A stretch of DNA of 64,000 nt from Bacteroidetes bacterium ADurb.Bin174 (GCA_002070265.1 MWCX01000093.1:124001-188000); one strand, 5' to 3'; numbered from the stretch's first letter, positions 52,880 through 61,421 are shown. Notes: generated by a model from the letters alone, not told the origin. Numbers and translations are program-made.

Positions 52880-54147
52880 TGGTAAAATGGTAATATATTT
52901 ATATGTAAATCATTATAAACAATTTCATCTTTTTTATCAAAAGTAATTATCAAACCCTCTGAAAGTGACAGACCACTGCAAGCTTCGGCAATGCCTTTAA
53001 GTTCTCGTTTAATTGTTGTTGATGCTGTCATATTCCAAGACACTTGAATAGGTAACAGTGTCCCGTCTTGACTACGTACCAAAAAGTCGCACTCCGACTT
53101 GTTTTTATAGTAATAGACTTCTTTGCCGGCTTTTATCAATTCAAGCAACACCGCATTTTCAAGCAGTTTGCCAAAACTTTGCGACATTGAAAACTCTATT
53201 GCCCCCAACAGTCCTGTATCTATGGCATAAGTCTTTTTCTCTGATTTAAGTTGTTTTATTTCCGAAAAATCAAATTTTGATATGGCTACGCACAAAAAAA
53301 CGGCATAAACATACTGCTCGTAATCGTACAAGTAATTATTACTTACTTTGTAACCTTGCGATTTTAGTTCGTTATATATTTTGTTAATTGATAGTGGTTT
53401 TGTAATATTTGCAAATATCTTTTTGAGAAAAAAACGAAACAGACTTACATCGCCTATAGAATAACGTTCTACAATATCGCGGTACATCATGGTGTTATAG
53501 TAACTTTGCAATACATTAATGCGTGTATCATAGTCAAAATCAATCACTTCCGGAAATCCGCCCTCAGTCAGAAAACGTTTGGACTGCGCCAAAACAAGCG
53601 AACGATTTTGTGGATTTATAATGTTATAAGGTGTCTCTAAGAAATCCATATACTCTTTGAAACAAAGCGGATAGACGGTATATATCACATTGCGGCCACG
53701 TAATGAGCTTGCTATCTCTGTACTCAAAAGACGTGAATTTGAACCTGTTACAAATATATGTTTAGAATAATTGTCGAAAATCCGTCTCACAAAACGTTCC
53801 CAACCATTTACATTTTGTATTTCGTCAAAGAAAAAATAGGTGTCTGCAAGTTTTATGTCAGGATATAATTCTGTAAATGATTGCAATATTAGGTCTAAGT
53901 CTGTGAATGATGAAAAATTAAGCCTATCGTCTTCAAAATTAATGAATAGTACATTACGCCTTTCAATACCTTGTTCGTAAAGTTTCGACACTACTTGATA
54001 GAGCAGATAAGTTTTCCCACTTCGCCGCGAACCTATAAGCGTAGTTATCATAGGAATATCGTGACGAATGTTGATTAAACGTCGTTTGAGCAAAGGTAAC
54101 TCTCGCTGCTGAAATTCAACTATTACCGATTTTATTATGTCTTTCAT
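52855..54147 (-). CDS. AAA-type ATPase with C-terminal DUF4143-like domain, ATPase 2
   Basis: 430 aa. Walker A is GSRRSGKT near 38-45, Walker B is YFFFDEIQNVNGWERFV, and the sensor region is FVTGSNSRLLSTE. EGGFPEVIDF precedes the helical middle. The DUF4143-like C-terminus has IDTGLLGAI, KLLENAVLLEL and ECDFLVRSQDGTLLPIQVSW. Here the nuclease-type ExK is replaced by QVS, unlike ATPase 1, so nuclease activity is doubtful. It is a different subfamily from ATPase 1 but sits in the same kind of site. The gene's last 25 bp contain the start codon of the GT2 gene downstream. Confidence 0.9.
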   Translation of the reverse strand: MKDIIKSVIVEFQQRELPLLKRRLINIRHDIPMITTLIGSRRSGKTYLLYQVVSKLYEQGIERRNVLFINFEDDRLNFSSFTDLDLILQSFTELYPDIKLADTYFFFDEIQNVNGWERFVRRIFDNYSKHIFVTGSNSRLLSTEIASSLRGRNVIYTVYPLCFKEYMDFLETPYNIINPQNRSLVLAQSKRFLTEGGFPEVIDFDYDTRINVLQSYYNTMMYRDIVERYSIGDVSLFRFFLKKIFANITKPLSINKIYNELKSQGYKVSNNYLYDYEQYVYAVFLCVAISKFDFSEIKQLKSEKKTYAIDTGLLGAIEFSMSQSFGKLLENAVLLELIKAGKEVYYYKNKSECDFLVRSQDGTLLPIQVSWNMTASTTIKRELKGIAEACSGLSLSEGLIITFDKKDEIVYNDLHINILPFYQWAYELRT

Positions 54148-54170
54148 TATCTACTTATTAGTTTGTAGTG

Positions 54171-54237
54171 CAAAAATAGTAAGAATTTCGTAAATTAGAC
54201 TAAACTTTTTTGAATTTATTTCGCAAAATCTACGAAA
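54171..54237 (-). promoter_or_regulatory. Promoter region of ATPase 2 with TTTCGYAAA words
   Basis: The minus strand reads TATTTTTG at 54171-54178, a perfect -7 box 24 bp before the ATG at 54147. Upstream are TTTCGTAAA (54186-54194), TTTCGCAAA (54219-54227) and the inverted word TACGAAA (54231-54237), a possible operator. A clear -33 TTG is not seen. Confidence 0.5.
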
Positions 54238-54407
54238 CTCCCACAAAGCAGATAGGTGACAACTTCACGGGAATGATCTGTAGAGCAATCATCTAATACT
54301 ATCAGCTCAAAATCCGTAAAAGTCTGACAAAGCATACTTTCTATGGCTTCAGCCACATAGTCGCCGTTATTATAAACGGGCATTAATATGCTAACACGAG
54401 GAGTCAT
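54216..54407 (-). pseudogene. Native 5' fragment of the GT2 gene 51890-52879
   Basis: 63 codons. The first 49 (MTPRVSILMP to DHSREV) are the native N-terminus of the GT2 gene; the rest (VTYLLCGSFVDFAK) is cassette sequence. The ATG at 54407 is one base from the stop of the upstream GT2 gene, which is the tight spacing expected of the original operon. It is therefore the original 5' end, cut off by insertion of ATPase 2. Confidence 0.9.
54261..54402 (-). repeat. Direct repeat 2, distal copy
   Basis: Partner of 52712-52853 (141 of 142 bases equal). It begins at the third codon of the native GT2 start and stops abruptly at codon 49. Confidence 0.95.
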
Positions 54408-54408
54408 T

Positions 54409-55359
54409 CTAAAAAAAATGTGATTTGAAAAGGTTATTAGCAAATCTTCTAATTGACATTTTTATAGTTTTTTGTAGAAAAACTCTATATAAAAAACCGT
54501 TAATTTCACTCAGTTTTTTGAAACCTTTATCTATATGCCACTTATTATCCCCTGAGTATAAATCACTTATATAAAGACTAAAAGTGACTTTTGCTTGTTC
54601 ACGTTTAACTACATCGTTTTTCAGTATCCAATCGTATATATAAAAAACCTCTTTTATGTAGTTATAACCGGCAGATTTAGAAGTGTTTGATTTGTGCTCC
54701 CTATAATGGTTCAAACTTTTGTTTGTATAGTAAACGTCTGCAACCGCAGCAATCCGCAGGTAGCAATACCAATCTCCCGAAAATCTGAACAGCTCGTGTA
54801 TTGGAAAGATATCTAACAGCAATTCCCTTCTCATTAGAACAGCACTTGCATTGTTGACAGTACAATCTCTGAGCAAAAATTGTCTTATCTCATCAGCACC
54901 TGATATAAGATAAGGCTCCGCCCAATGCGATGTTTGGTATCGTTTGTTCTTTACCGTTGCAAAATCGTCTGTAACGGCGTCATTAATTTCGATAATACTA
55001 TTACTGTAAGCCAGACCTACAGATGGATTTTGTTCCATTACCGGAACCAGATTCTCTAAAAAATCAGGTTCTGCCCAATCGTCACTTTCCGCAATCCAAA
55101 TATATTTACCTTTAGACAGTTTTATGCCTTTATACCACTGATAAAAAGGATTCCCACTGTTTTTCTCATTAAAAACCAAATTAGATACCTTCGGGTGATT
55201 TCGATATACCTCAAGTAGCTCTCTGCTATTGTCGGTACTACAATCATCAAGTATTATCAACTCAAAATTTTGATAAGTCTGATTCAATATACTTTCGATA
55301 CGCTTGGGCAAGTATTGAGCGTGGTTGTAATTTGGGAGAATTACGGAAACTTTTATCAT
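54409..55359 (-). CDS. Glycosyltransferase family 2
   Basis: 316 aa from the ATG at 55359 (MIKVSVILPNYNHAQYL), five bases after the upstream stop; a GTG four codons earlier would overlap. GT-A motifs: LIILDDCSTDNSRELLEVY and WIAESDDWAEPDFLENLVP (SDD in place of DxD). Similar to GT2 enzymes that follow an alternating pattern in capsule loci. Its stop is one base from the native start of the next GT2 gene, now only a fragment. Confidence 0.9.
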   Translation of the reverse strand: MIKVSVILPNYNHAQYLPKRIESILNQTYQNFELIILDDCSTDNSRELLEVYRNHPKVSNLVFNEKNSGNPFYQWYKGIKLSKGKYIWIAESDDWAEPDFLENLVPVMEQNPSVGLAYSNSIIEINDAVTDDFATVKNKRYQTSHWAEPYLISGADEIRQFLLRDCTVNNASAVLMRRELLLDIFPIHELFRFSGDWYCYLRIAAVADVYYTNKSLNHYREHKSNTSKSAGYNYIKEVFYIYDWILKNDVVKREQAKVTFSLYISDLYSGDNKWHIDKGFKKLSEINGFLYRVFLQKTIKMSIRRFANNLFKSHFF

Positions 55360-55364
55360 ACGTA

Positions 55365-56318
55365 TTAGCACTTATTAGCAAAAATGCTTTTCATCTTAGT
55401 TGTTATATTGATTAAATTCTGCCTGATATCATATTTCATAAACTCAAAAGCATATTTCTTATACATTTTGAAAAATTTTTTCCACTTAATTATCACTTTA
55501 AATACACCGAATGGTGATGTGTGTGCTTTCTTGCGATATTCTATAAAGTTTTTTCTCTCTATCAACCTATGGCTTAATGGCAAATCTATTAGTCTGTCCG
55601 ATATTGGTTTGTTTACGGCCTTGTAGCATATGCTTTGACTATTGCCTATTACACCTATTCCACAAACTTGAGAGTCATGTATGCGATATTTAATAGTTTT
55701 TTTTGTACAATATCCAAGTTTATCATCATTTAAAGCTATAAAACATATGGCTTCATCATGAAAAGCATACTTGCAATAGCTACTAAAAGTTTTGTATATC
55801 TCTCCACGAAACGCCATAGTAGCTCCTGTGGCGATGTTGTCTCTATAAAAAATCTCATAGCCCATTCCATTGTCAAATACCTCTTGAATTTTCCGGTTAA
55901 AACCTAAGGTTTGCCATAAGGTACTCTTTAAATACTCACCATTTTCATCTATAAGGTCTGCGTCAGTAAATAATACTTCTTTATCGGGATTTTCATAAAA
56001 CCAGTTGATAATGCTCTCTACTTTATCCGGATACCAAATATCGTCCTGGTCTGAAAGTAATATAGTGTCTCCTTTACACAATGATACCGCTTTTTCAAAA
56101 TTTCTGATGAAACCTATATTTGTATTATTTCGGTGTATATATATGGGTATATCAGTTCTACTTTCTATATTTCTTATAATTTCAATAGTATTATCCATTG
56201 AACAGTCGTCTGATATTACTACTTCATCTACTTTATAAGTCTGGGCCAGAATTGACTCCAACTGTTCCCTGATATATTTTTCGCCGTTGTATGTGCAGAG
56301 TGCTACACTAATTTTCAT
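55365..56318 (-). CDS. Glycosyltransferase family 2, rhamnosyltransferase-like
   Basis: 317 aa from the ATG at 56318 (MKISVALCTYNGEKYIREQL). Signatures: VVISDDCSMDNTIEIIRN, GFIRNFEKAVSLCKGDTILL and SDQDDIWYPDKVE, the set typical of WbbL/WcaA-like rhamnosyltransferases. The C-terminal part is basic and helical. It lies 17 bp from the FkbM methyltransferase gene and 5 bp from the next GT2 gene. The donor is not determined. Confidence 0.9.
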   Translation of the reverse strand: MKISVALCTYNGEKYIREQLESILAQTYKVDEVVISDDCSMDNTIEIIRNIESRTDIPIYIHRNNTNIGFIRNFEKAVSLCKGDTILLSDQDDIWYPDKVESIINWFYENPDKEVLFTDADLIDENGEYLKSTLWQTLGFNRKIQEVFDNGMGYEIFYRDNIATGATMAFRGEIYKTFSSYCKYAFHDEAICFIALNDDKLGYCTKKTIKYRIHDSQVCGIGVIGNSQSICYKAVNKPISDRLIDLPLSHRLIERKNFIEYRKKAHTSPFGVFKVIIKWKKFFKMYKKYAFEFMKYDIRQNLINITTKMKSIFANKC

Positions 56319-56335
56319 ATATACTAACCACAAGG

Positions 56336-57118
56336 TTATTTATAAGCAAAAATATTTATCGCCATATCAAAGCTTTCACAAACCAAATCTTTGTCAATAA
56401 AAGGACTATTTCTTGAATAAGATTGCGATAAATGATACCTAAATCCATTGTTTTTTAACAATAGCAATATTTCATCTAATTTTTGTTCTCTATCTATAAA
56501 ACTGTGATACTCTACGAATAAATTGTCAATTTGGTTCAGTTTGGACTCACAATCTTTTATAACTCCATATTCAGAACCTTCAATATCCATTTTTAATAAA
56601 TCAACATGTAAATCACCTATAAAATCTAATAATCGAATAGCTTCTATTTCTATAGGCACTTGATTTTCATTGTAATTATTAACAACACTACCTCCCATTC
56701 CACCATCGGTATATAATTTCAATATTTCATTATTATTCCAAACTGCCTTTTTGAATAACTGCACATTCTTCATACCAAATGATTTGATGTTTTTTTCTAA
56801 GAAAGGAAGCACTGTATTATCCGGTTCAAACGCAAATATCTTGGCGTTAGGATAATTAAGACTGAAGTATAATAAACTTAATCCCATATTAGCTCCACAA
56901 TCTATTATTATGGGCTTTTCAGATCTAGGGTTAAATTTATAAATTTGTTTGTTAAAAATTTCACTATATGTATCTAAATAGGAACCTTTATGGTGAAAAC
57001 TAAAATTTCTATCAAACAATACCACTTCTCCCGAAACTGATAAATCTTGTTCTACTTGTATAAGCCCAAGATATTTTTTTAATTTTCTAATTATTCTTTT
57101 CAACATTTTATCATTCAT
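56336..57118 (-). CDS. FkbM family methyltransferase
   Basis: 260 aa from the ATG at 57118 (MNDKMLKRIIRK); GTG starts up to five codons earlier are possible. The SAM-binding motif IIDCGANMGLSLLYFSL is near 75, with IFAFEPDNTVLPFLEKNIK and the FkbM hallmark LLKMDIEGSEYGVIKD near 175. FkbM enzymes O-methylate sugars or polyketides; here a sugar hydroxyl in the repeat unit is likely, and could cap chain growth ahead of ABC export. The 210 bp upstream hold no gene. Confidence 0.9.
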   Translation of the reverse strand: MNDKMLKRIIRKLKKYLGLIQVEQDLSVSGEVVLFDRNFSFHHKGSYLDTYSEIFNKQIYKFNPRSEKPIIIDCGANMGLSLLYFSLNYPNAKIFAFEPDNTVLPFLEKNIKSFGMKNVQLFKKAVWNNNEILKLYTDGGMGGSVVNNYNENQVPIEIEAIRLLDFIGDLHVDLLKMDIEGSEYGVIKDCESKLNQIDNLFVEYHSFIDREQKLDEILLLLKNNGFRYHLSQSYSRNSPFIDKDLVCESFDMAINIFAYK

Positions 57119-57343
57119 AATCACGAAATACACTACCGCAATTATAATCTCCGTGTTTTGTAAAAATTGACGTTTTATCGGTTACTCCAGACTGACATAT
57201 ATCTCCTGCCACATCCTCTTGTTTTAATCTTGGTATATCTAAGTTTGTATTAAATACTTACTTCTAACTAGGAAGTTTGGGTTTATTTTTTTGACCATTT
57301 TTTTCTTATTTTGATTATATTAATTCCTCCATAATATAAAATT

Positions 57344-57970
57344 TTATTCTGAATTACATTGAGTATGATTTTCGATAAAATTCTCTAAATTACTGCTTGT
57401 CAGTAAAAAAACATTCAATTTTATTTTATCTACTGGCCAATCCCACCACTTAATATCTAACAATTTAGAAACTTGTTCTTCATTAAATCTCATTTTAATA
57501 TGTTTTGCTGGATTTCCAGCAACTATTTCATATGGTAGGACATCTTTTGTAACGACTGCTCCTGCACCAACAACAGCTCCATCTCCTATTTTTACGCCTG
57601 AAAGTATAGTCGCCCCATGGCCTATCCATACATCGTTACCAATTATCACATCGCCTTTGGTTGATGGATGACCAGTTATTTCTCCAGCTTCAGGGAAAAA
57701 ATCAGTTAATACATTGAAAGGGTATGTTGAAACCCAGTCGGTACGATGATTTCCACCAAGAAAAATTGTAACATTATCTGCAATTGAACAAAATTTACCA
57801 ATATACAAATTTGCCTTTTCACCCCAATGCAAAACAATAGGCTTACCATACGTATAATCACCGATAATGTATGGTAGGTTATTATAAACATCTTTTGTAA
57901 AGAAAGGAGGTTCAGTTGTAACCTCTTTAATTTCTTTTTTTTTGAATATTTTTTTAATTAATCCATTCAT
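57344..57970 (-). CDS. CatB-related O-acetyltransferase (left-handed beta helix)
   Basis: 208 aa from the ATG at 57970; upstream in-frame starts extend further into wzt. Hexapeptide repeats are visible (KFCSIADNVTIFLGGNHRTD, GDVIIGNDVWIGHGATILSG, VKIGDGAVVGAGAVVTKDV) with the catalytic His in GNHRTDW. The IVAGNPAKHIKMRF end is standard. The enzyme transfers acetyl from acetyl-CoA, probably to a sugar of the surface polymer. It overlaps the wzt gene by 17 bp in another frame, so the two are coupled. Confidence 0.9.
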   Translation of the reverse strand: MNGLIKKIFKKKEIKEVTTEPPFFTKDVYNNLPYIIGDYTYGKPIVLHWGEKANLYIGKFCSIADNVTIFLGGNHRTDWVSTYPFNVLTDFFPEAGEITGHPSTKGDVIIGNDVWIGHGATILSGVKIGDGAVVGAGAVVTKDVLPYEIVAGNPAKHIKMRFNEEQVSKLLDIKWWDWPVDKIKLNVFLLTSSNLENFIENHTQCNSE

Positions 57971-59180
57971 ACGAACCAAAAACACAGCCATAATCATAAG
58001 TTTCTAAATGTGAAAAATAAGAGCCTCCATCAATTACTTCAAAAGAGCATACATCATCTAGATAATCATATTGAGTTACAGCCGGTTTATATATTACAAC
58101 TTGCAAAGAATACAATCCTCTTGTGAGAAAATCTTTTGAAATTGACAATTTCATTTTTTTTGATATTTTATTTTCAGCAGAAAAAATTTTTCTTTTATGC
58201 TTATCCAGAATAGTTATCAGAAGATATGTTTCTGGTATAAATTCTTTTATTCTCAAAGATATTAAAATATTTATTTTTTCATTATGATAAAACGAATTCT
58301 TCTTTGTTTGATTTTCGTCTTCTAAATATATTGATTGAATACACGGGGAATTCTTAGTCATATACTCACAAACATATTCAGTTTTAATGTCTTGTTTGGA
58401 TAGATACATATCTATCGTATTATCAATATCTCCCGAATATGCAATTATACCATTTTCTAGTAATAATCCTGAAGTGCAAAGTGACTGCAATGAACCCATA
58501 TTATGACTCACAAACAGCACCGTTCTCCCCTCTCCTTTGCTTACATTCTGCATCTTGCCAATGGCTTTTTTCTGAAATTCGGCATCGCCTACGGCAAGCA
58601 CTTCATCCACAACTAATATTTCCGGCTCCAAATGTGCAGCAATAGCAAATCCAAGGCGAACGGTCATACCACTACTGTAGCGTTTGACAGGCGTATCTAT
58701 ATAGCGCTCCACACCGGCGAAATCTACAATTTCGTCTAATTTACGGGTAATTTCCGCTTTGGTCATACCCATAATGGAACCATTCATATAAATGTTTTCC
58801 CTGCCTGTCATTTCGGGGTGAAAACCTGTACCTACCTCCAATAAGGATGCTATGCGTCCACGGGCTTTAATCGTCCCTGTAGTGGGTGAAGTTACTTTGG
58901 AAAGAATTTTCAGCAAAGTGCTTTTTCCTGCACCGTTTTTCCCGATAATTCCCAACACATCCCCCTGTTCTACTTTGAAATTGATATCTTTTAATGCCCA
59001 AACATACTCACTCTCGCCCTTACTGGCACGATCGTTCACATCACCTATTTTCAAGTATGGGTCTTCTTTACCTAAGATATTCATCTTCCACCAGCGATTC
59101 AAGTCATGACTCAAAGTCCGGGTGGAAACCAAACCGAGGCGGTATTGTTTGGAAATATTTTCAAATTCTATAGCGGTCAT
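57954..59180 (-). CDS. wzt: ABC transporter ATPase for polysaccharide export (Wzt)
   Basis: 408 aa. Walker A is GKNGAGKST, the signature motif is YSSGMTVRLGF, and Walker B is PEILVVDEVLAVGD. Residues beyond about 260 form an extra C-terminal domain of beta character, as in Wzt proteins that bind the modified end of the O-antigen and so couple capping to export. With Wzm (61422-62258) it would flip the lipid-linked polymer across the inner membrane. Two amino-sugar genes lie between wzt and wzm, an unusual separation. Confidence 0.95.
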   Translation of the reverse strand: MTAIEFENISKQYRLGLVSTRTLSHDLNRWWKMNILGKEDPYLKIGDVNDRASKGESEYVWALKDINFKVEQGDVLGIIGKNGAGKSTLLKILSKVTSPTTGTIKARGRIASLLEVGTGFHPEMTGRENIYMNGSIMGMTKAEITRKLDEIVDFAGVERYIDTPVKRYSSGMTVRLGFAIAAHLEPEILVVDEVLAVGDAEFQKKAIGKMQNVSKGEGRTVLFVSHNMGSLQSLCTSGLLLENGIIAYSGDIDNTIDMYLSKQDIKTEYVCEYMTKNSPCIQSIYLEDENQTKKNSFYHNEKINILISLRIKEFIPETYLLITILDKHKRKIFSAENKISKKMKLSISKDFLTRGLYSLQVVIYKPAVTQYDYLDDVCSFEVIDGGSYFSHLETYDYGCVFGSYEWIN

Positions 59181-59346
59181 TAAACTTTCGTTTATCTGTT
59201 TAACTGTTTGGTTGTTTTTATGTTTTAGTTTCTTTTTAATCTTTCAATAGTATTCCGTAGATTCAATACTTTTTATTCATTATTTTACTTGTATTGCACA
59301 AAATAATACTTTTTTTATTCACTACAACAGTACTGCTATATAAAAC

Positions 59347-60498
59347 TTACTTTTCAAAAAACTCATAAATTTTATCTACAATAAACTTCACATCGCCATC
59401 CCCCAACTCATAATACATTGGCAATCTTACCAAACAATCTGCAAATCGGTCGCAGTTAGGCAGTTCTCTTCCATCATGTTTGTTTTTATAATATTCGCTA
59501 CTGTGCAGGCTTAGGTAATGAAACACCGCTAAAACTCCTTTTTCTTTTAGATGCTTAATTAACCCGCTTCTCTCGTTTAGTGACCGACAAACAATATAAA
59601 ACATATGGGCATTATTCGTGGCATATTCCGATATATGCGGTAATGTAAAATAACCTTTGTCTGCCAACGGCTTTAATCCTTCATGATAAGTATTCCAAAG
59701 CACTTTCCGTTTAGCTTGAATACCATCAATATTTTCAAGCTGTGCCCACAGAAAAGCCGCGATAACTTCCGAGGGTAAAAACGAACTTCCCGTATCTACC
59801 CAGCCGTATTTATTCACTTCACCACGAAAAAACTCAGCTCGGTTTGTTCCTTTTTCCCAAATAATCTCTGCACGGCGGAAAAATCGCTCATCATTCACAG
59901 CCAGCATTCCGCCTTCGCCGGAAATAATATTCTTGGTTTCATGAAATGAAAAACAGCCGAAATGACCAATACTACCCAAATACTTACCTTTTGCCTCTTG
60001 TTCCTTGCCTCTGTAAAAGCTGTCCACCCCTTGTGCAGCATCTTCCACCACCATCAAGTCATATTTTTTCGCTAACGTCATTATCTTTTCCATATCACAC
60101 GCCACTCCGGCATAATGAACGGGCACGATTACTTTCGTTTTTGGCGTGATAAGGCTTTCTATTTTATCGGCATCTATATTCGGATTGTTGTCATAGCTGT
60201 CTGCAAAAACAATCTTTGCGCCCTGACGAACAAAAGCCAAAGCCGTACTTACAAAAGTGTAACTCGGTACAATCACTTCATCGTCCGGCTGTACATCACA
60301 CAGAATTGCCGCCATTTCAAGAGCATCGGTGCAAGATGTTGTCAATAAACATTTCCCAAAACCGTATTTCTCCTCAAGCCACTTTTGACATCGCTGTGTA
60401 AAAAGCCCATTACCAGAAATTTTTCCGGTTTCTACAGCTTGTTTGATATAATCAGTTTCCTTACCTGTCAAGTAAGGTTTGTTGAAAGGAATTTGCAT
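59347..60498 (-). CDS. wecE: dTDP-4-amino-4,6-dideoxygalactose transaminase (WecE/RffA)
   Basis: 383 aa from the ATG at 60498 (MQIPFNKPYLTGKE, the exact family start). The PLP lysine is K189 in SFHETKNIISGEGG. VEDAAQGVDS and SIGHFGCFSFHETK are WecE-specific. It aminates dTDP-4-keto-6-deoxyglucose with glutamate to dTDP-Fuc4N. It is followed in the pathway by the acyltransferase encoded upstream at 60558-61265, which gives dTDP-Fuc4NAc. The dTDP-glucose genes rmlA and rmlB are not in the window. Confidence 0.95.
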   Translation of the reverse strand: MQIPFNKPYLTGKETDYIKQAVETGKISGNGLFTQRCQKWLEEKYGFGKCLLTTSCTDALEMAAILCDVQPDDEVIVPSYTFVSTALAFVRQGAKIVFADSYDNNPNIDADKIESLITPKTKVIVPVHYAGVACDMEKIMTLAKKYDLMVVEDAAQGVDSFYRGKEQEAKGKYLGSIGHFGCFSFHETKNIISGEGGMLAVNDERFFRRAEIIWEKGTNRAEFFRGEVNKYGWVDTGSSFLPSEVIAAFLWAQLENIDGIQAKRKVLWNTYHEGLKPLADKGYFTLPHISEYATNNAHMFYIVCRSLNERSGLIKHLKEKGVLAVFHYLSLHSSEYYKNKHDGRELPNCDRFADCLVRLPMYYELGDGDVKFIVDKIYEFFEK

Positions 60499-60557
60499 CA
60501 TACTTATTTCTCGTTGTCAATTCTCACAATATCACTTATTTTAAAATCATATCTCCT

Positions 60558-61265
60558 CTATATCCAAAAATGATAAATATTGGTGATATTATCTTCTTTG
60601 AAACCATATTTTTCATAAAATCTGCATGCCTGAAAGTTTTCTAATTGAGCGGGAACTCTAAGAATTTTTATAAAATTATTATTTAAATAGTTTTCGCATG
60701 CATTAATTAACTGTGTCCCCAATCCTTTTCCTTGCACGTTTTTATCTACTGCTATTAATCCTATATTGCCTCCGTTGTTTTTATTTATTTTCAATGTAAC
60801 AAAACCAACAATCTTACCAGCTTCTTTTGCTACAAAAACCTTATCTGCCAACTCTCCACTAACCGACTTTTTCAACCATTCTTTATACATTCTTTCAAAA
60901 CTTCCTTCTGGAAACTTCTTATCCAATCGGAAACGCGAAAACTGACCACTCAAATAAGCCAGATGAAGTAATTCATCATTTATTTCAGCTCTTGAATAGG
61001 AAAGAATAAGGCTTTCCTCTTTTATATTGGAACTAATATCTTTTTTGTATATAATTTTTCTATCAACTAATTTTCCGCTCCACCAATTAAGAACATCAGA
61101 TGTCAATTCTGTTTCCTTATTTGTAAAAACATATACAAGTTGATAGTTTCGATTTTTGGCATCTTCTAAAAGTGCCTGTATATCATTTTCCGAACAATTT
61201 AAAGTAATTCTACCTACTTTAATGTCAAAAAAATTACTATCCCAACTCAAATGCTCTAACTTCAT
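60558..61265 (-). CDS. wecD: WecD/RffC-like dTDP-fucosamine acetyltransferase (GNAT)
   Basis: 235 aa. The start KLEHLSWDSNFFDIKVGRI is the typical opening of WecD-like proteins. The C-terminal GNAT domain has NIGLIAVDKNVQGKGLGTQL (acetyl-CoA-binding Q/RxxGxG/A) and ACRFYEKYGFKE. Its place next to wecE supports acetylation of dTDP-Fuc4N to dTDP-Fuc4NAc. Sequence identity to the enterobacterial enzyme is probably modest, so the exact substrate is inferred from context. The gap to wecE is 59 bp. Confidence 0.82.
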   Translation of the reverse strand: MKLEHLSWDSNFFDIKVGRITLNCSENDIQALLEDAKNRNYQLVYVFTNKETELTSDVLNWWSGKLVDRKIIYKKDISSNIKEESLILSYSRAEINDELLHLAYLSGQFSRFRLDKKFPEGSFERMYKEWLKKSVSGELADKVFVAKEAGKIVGFVTLKINKNNGGNIGLIAVDKNVQGKGLGTQLINACENYLNNNFIKILRVPAQLENFQACRFYEKYGFKEDNITNIYHFWI

Positions 61266-61421
61266 ACATTTATTTCTTCCTAAACCATCCTAAACACTGA
61301 ACACCAATCACTAACCACCAATTGTCTTTGTTCTTTAATCTTTGTTCTTTGTTCTCATTCGTTCTTCGTTCTTAGTAATTCGTTCTTAGTCTTTTGTCTC
61401 AATTAAACATTCAACATCATC
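61266..61421 (+). repeat. Composite intergenic array 4 (short)
   Basis: AACACTGAACACCAATCAC and ACTAACCACC words are followed by TTGTCTTTGTTC, TTCTTTGTTC, TTCGTTCTTAG and TTTTGTCTC words. It lacks the GAAGTTA part. It fills the gap between the WecD-like gene start and the wzm stop. Confidence 0.75.

Larger units (their letters stand above)
52854..54260 (-). mobile_element. Candidate ATPase cassette 2 (1407 bp between direct repeats)
   Basis: The segment between the 142-bp repeats contains only ATPase 2 and 113 bp of upstream sequence. One end coincides with the ATPase stop codon plus one base; the other lies in codon 49 of the GT2 gene. Recombination between the repeats would remove 1549 bp and rebuild the native GT2 gene with its own start at 54407. 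The near-identical repeats suggest a recent event. No terminal inverted repeats or transposase are seen. Confidence 0.55.
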
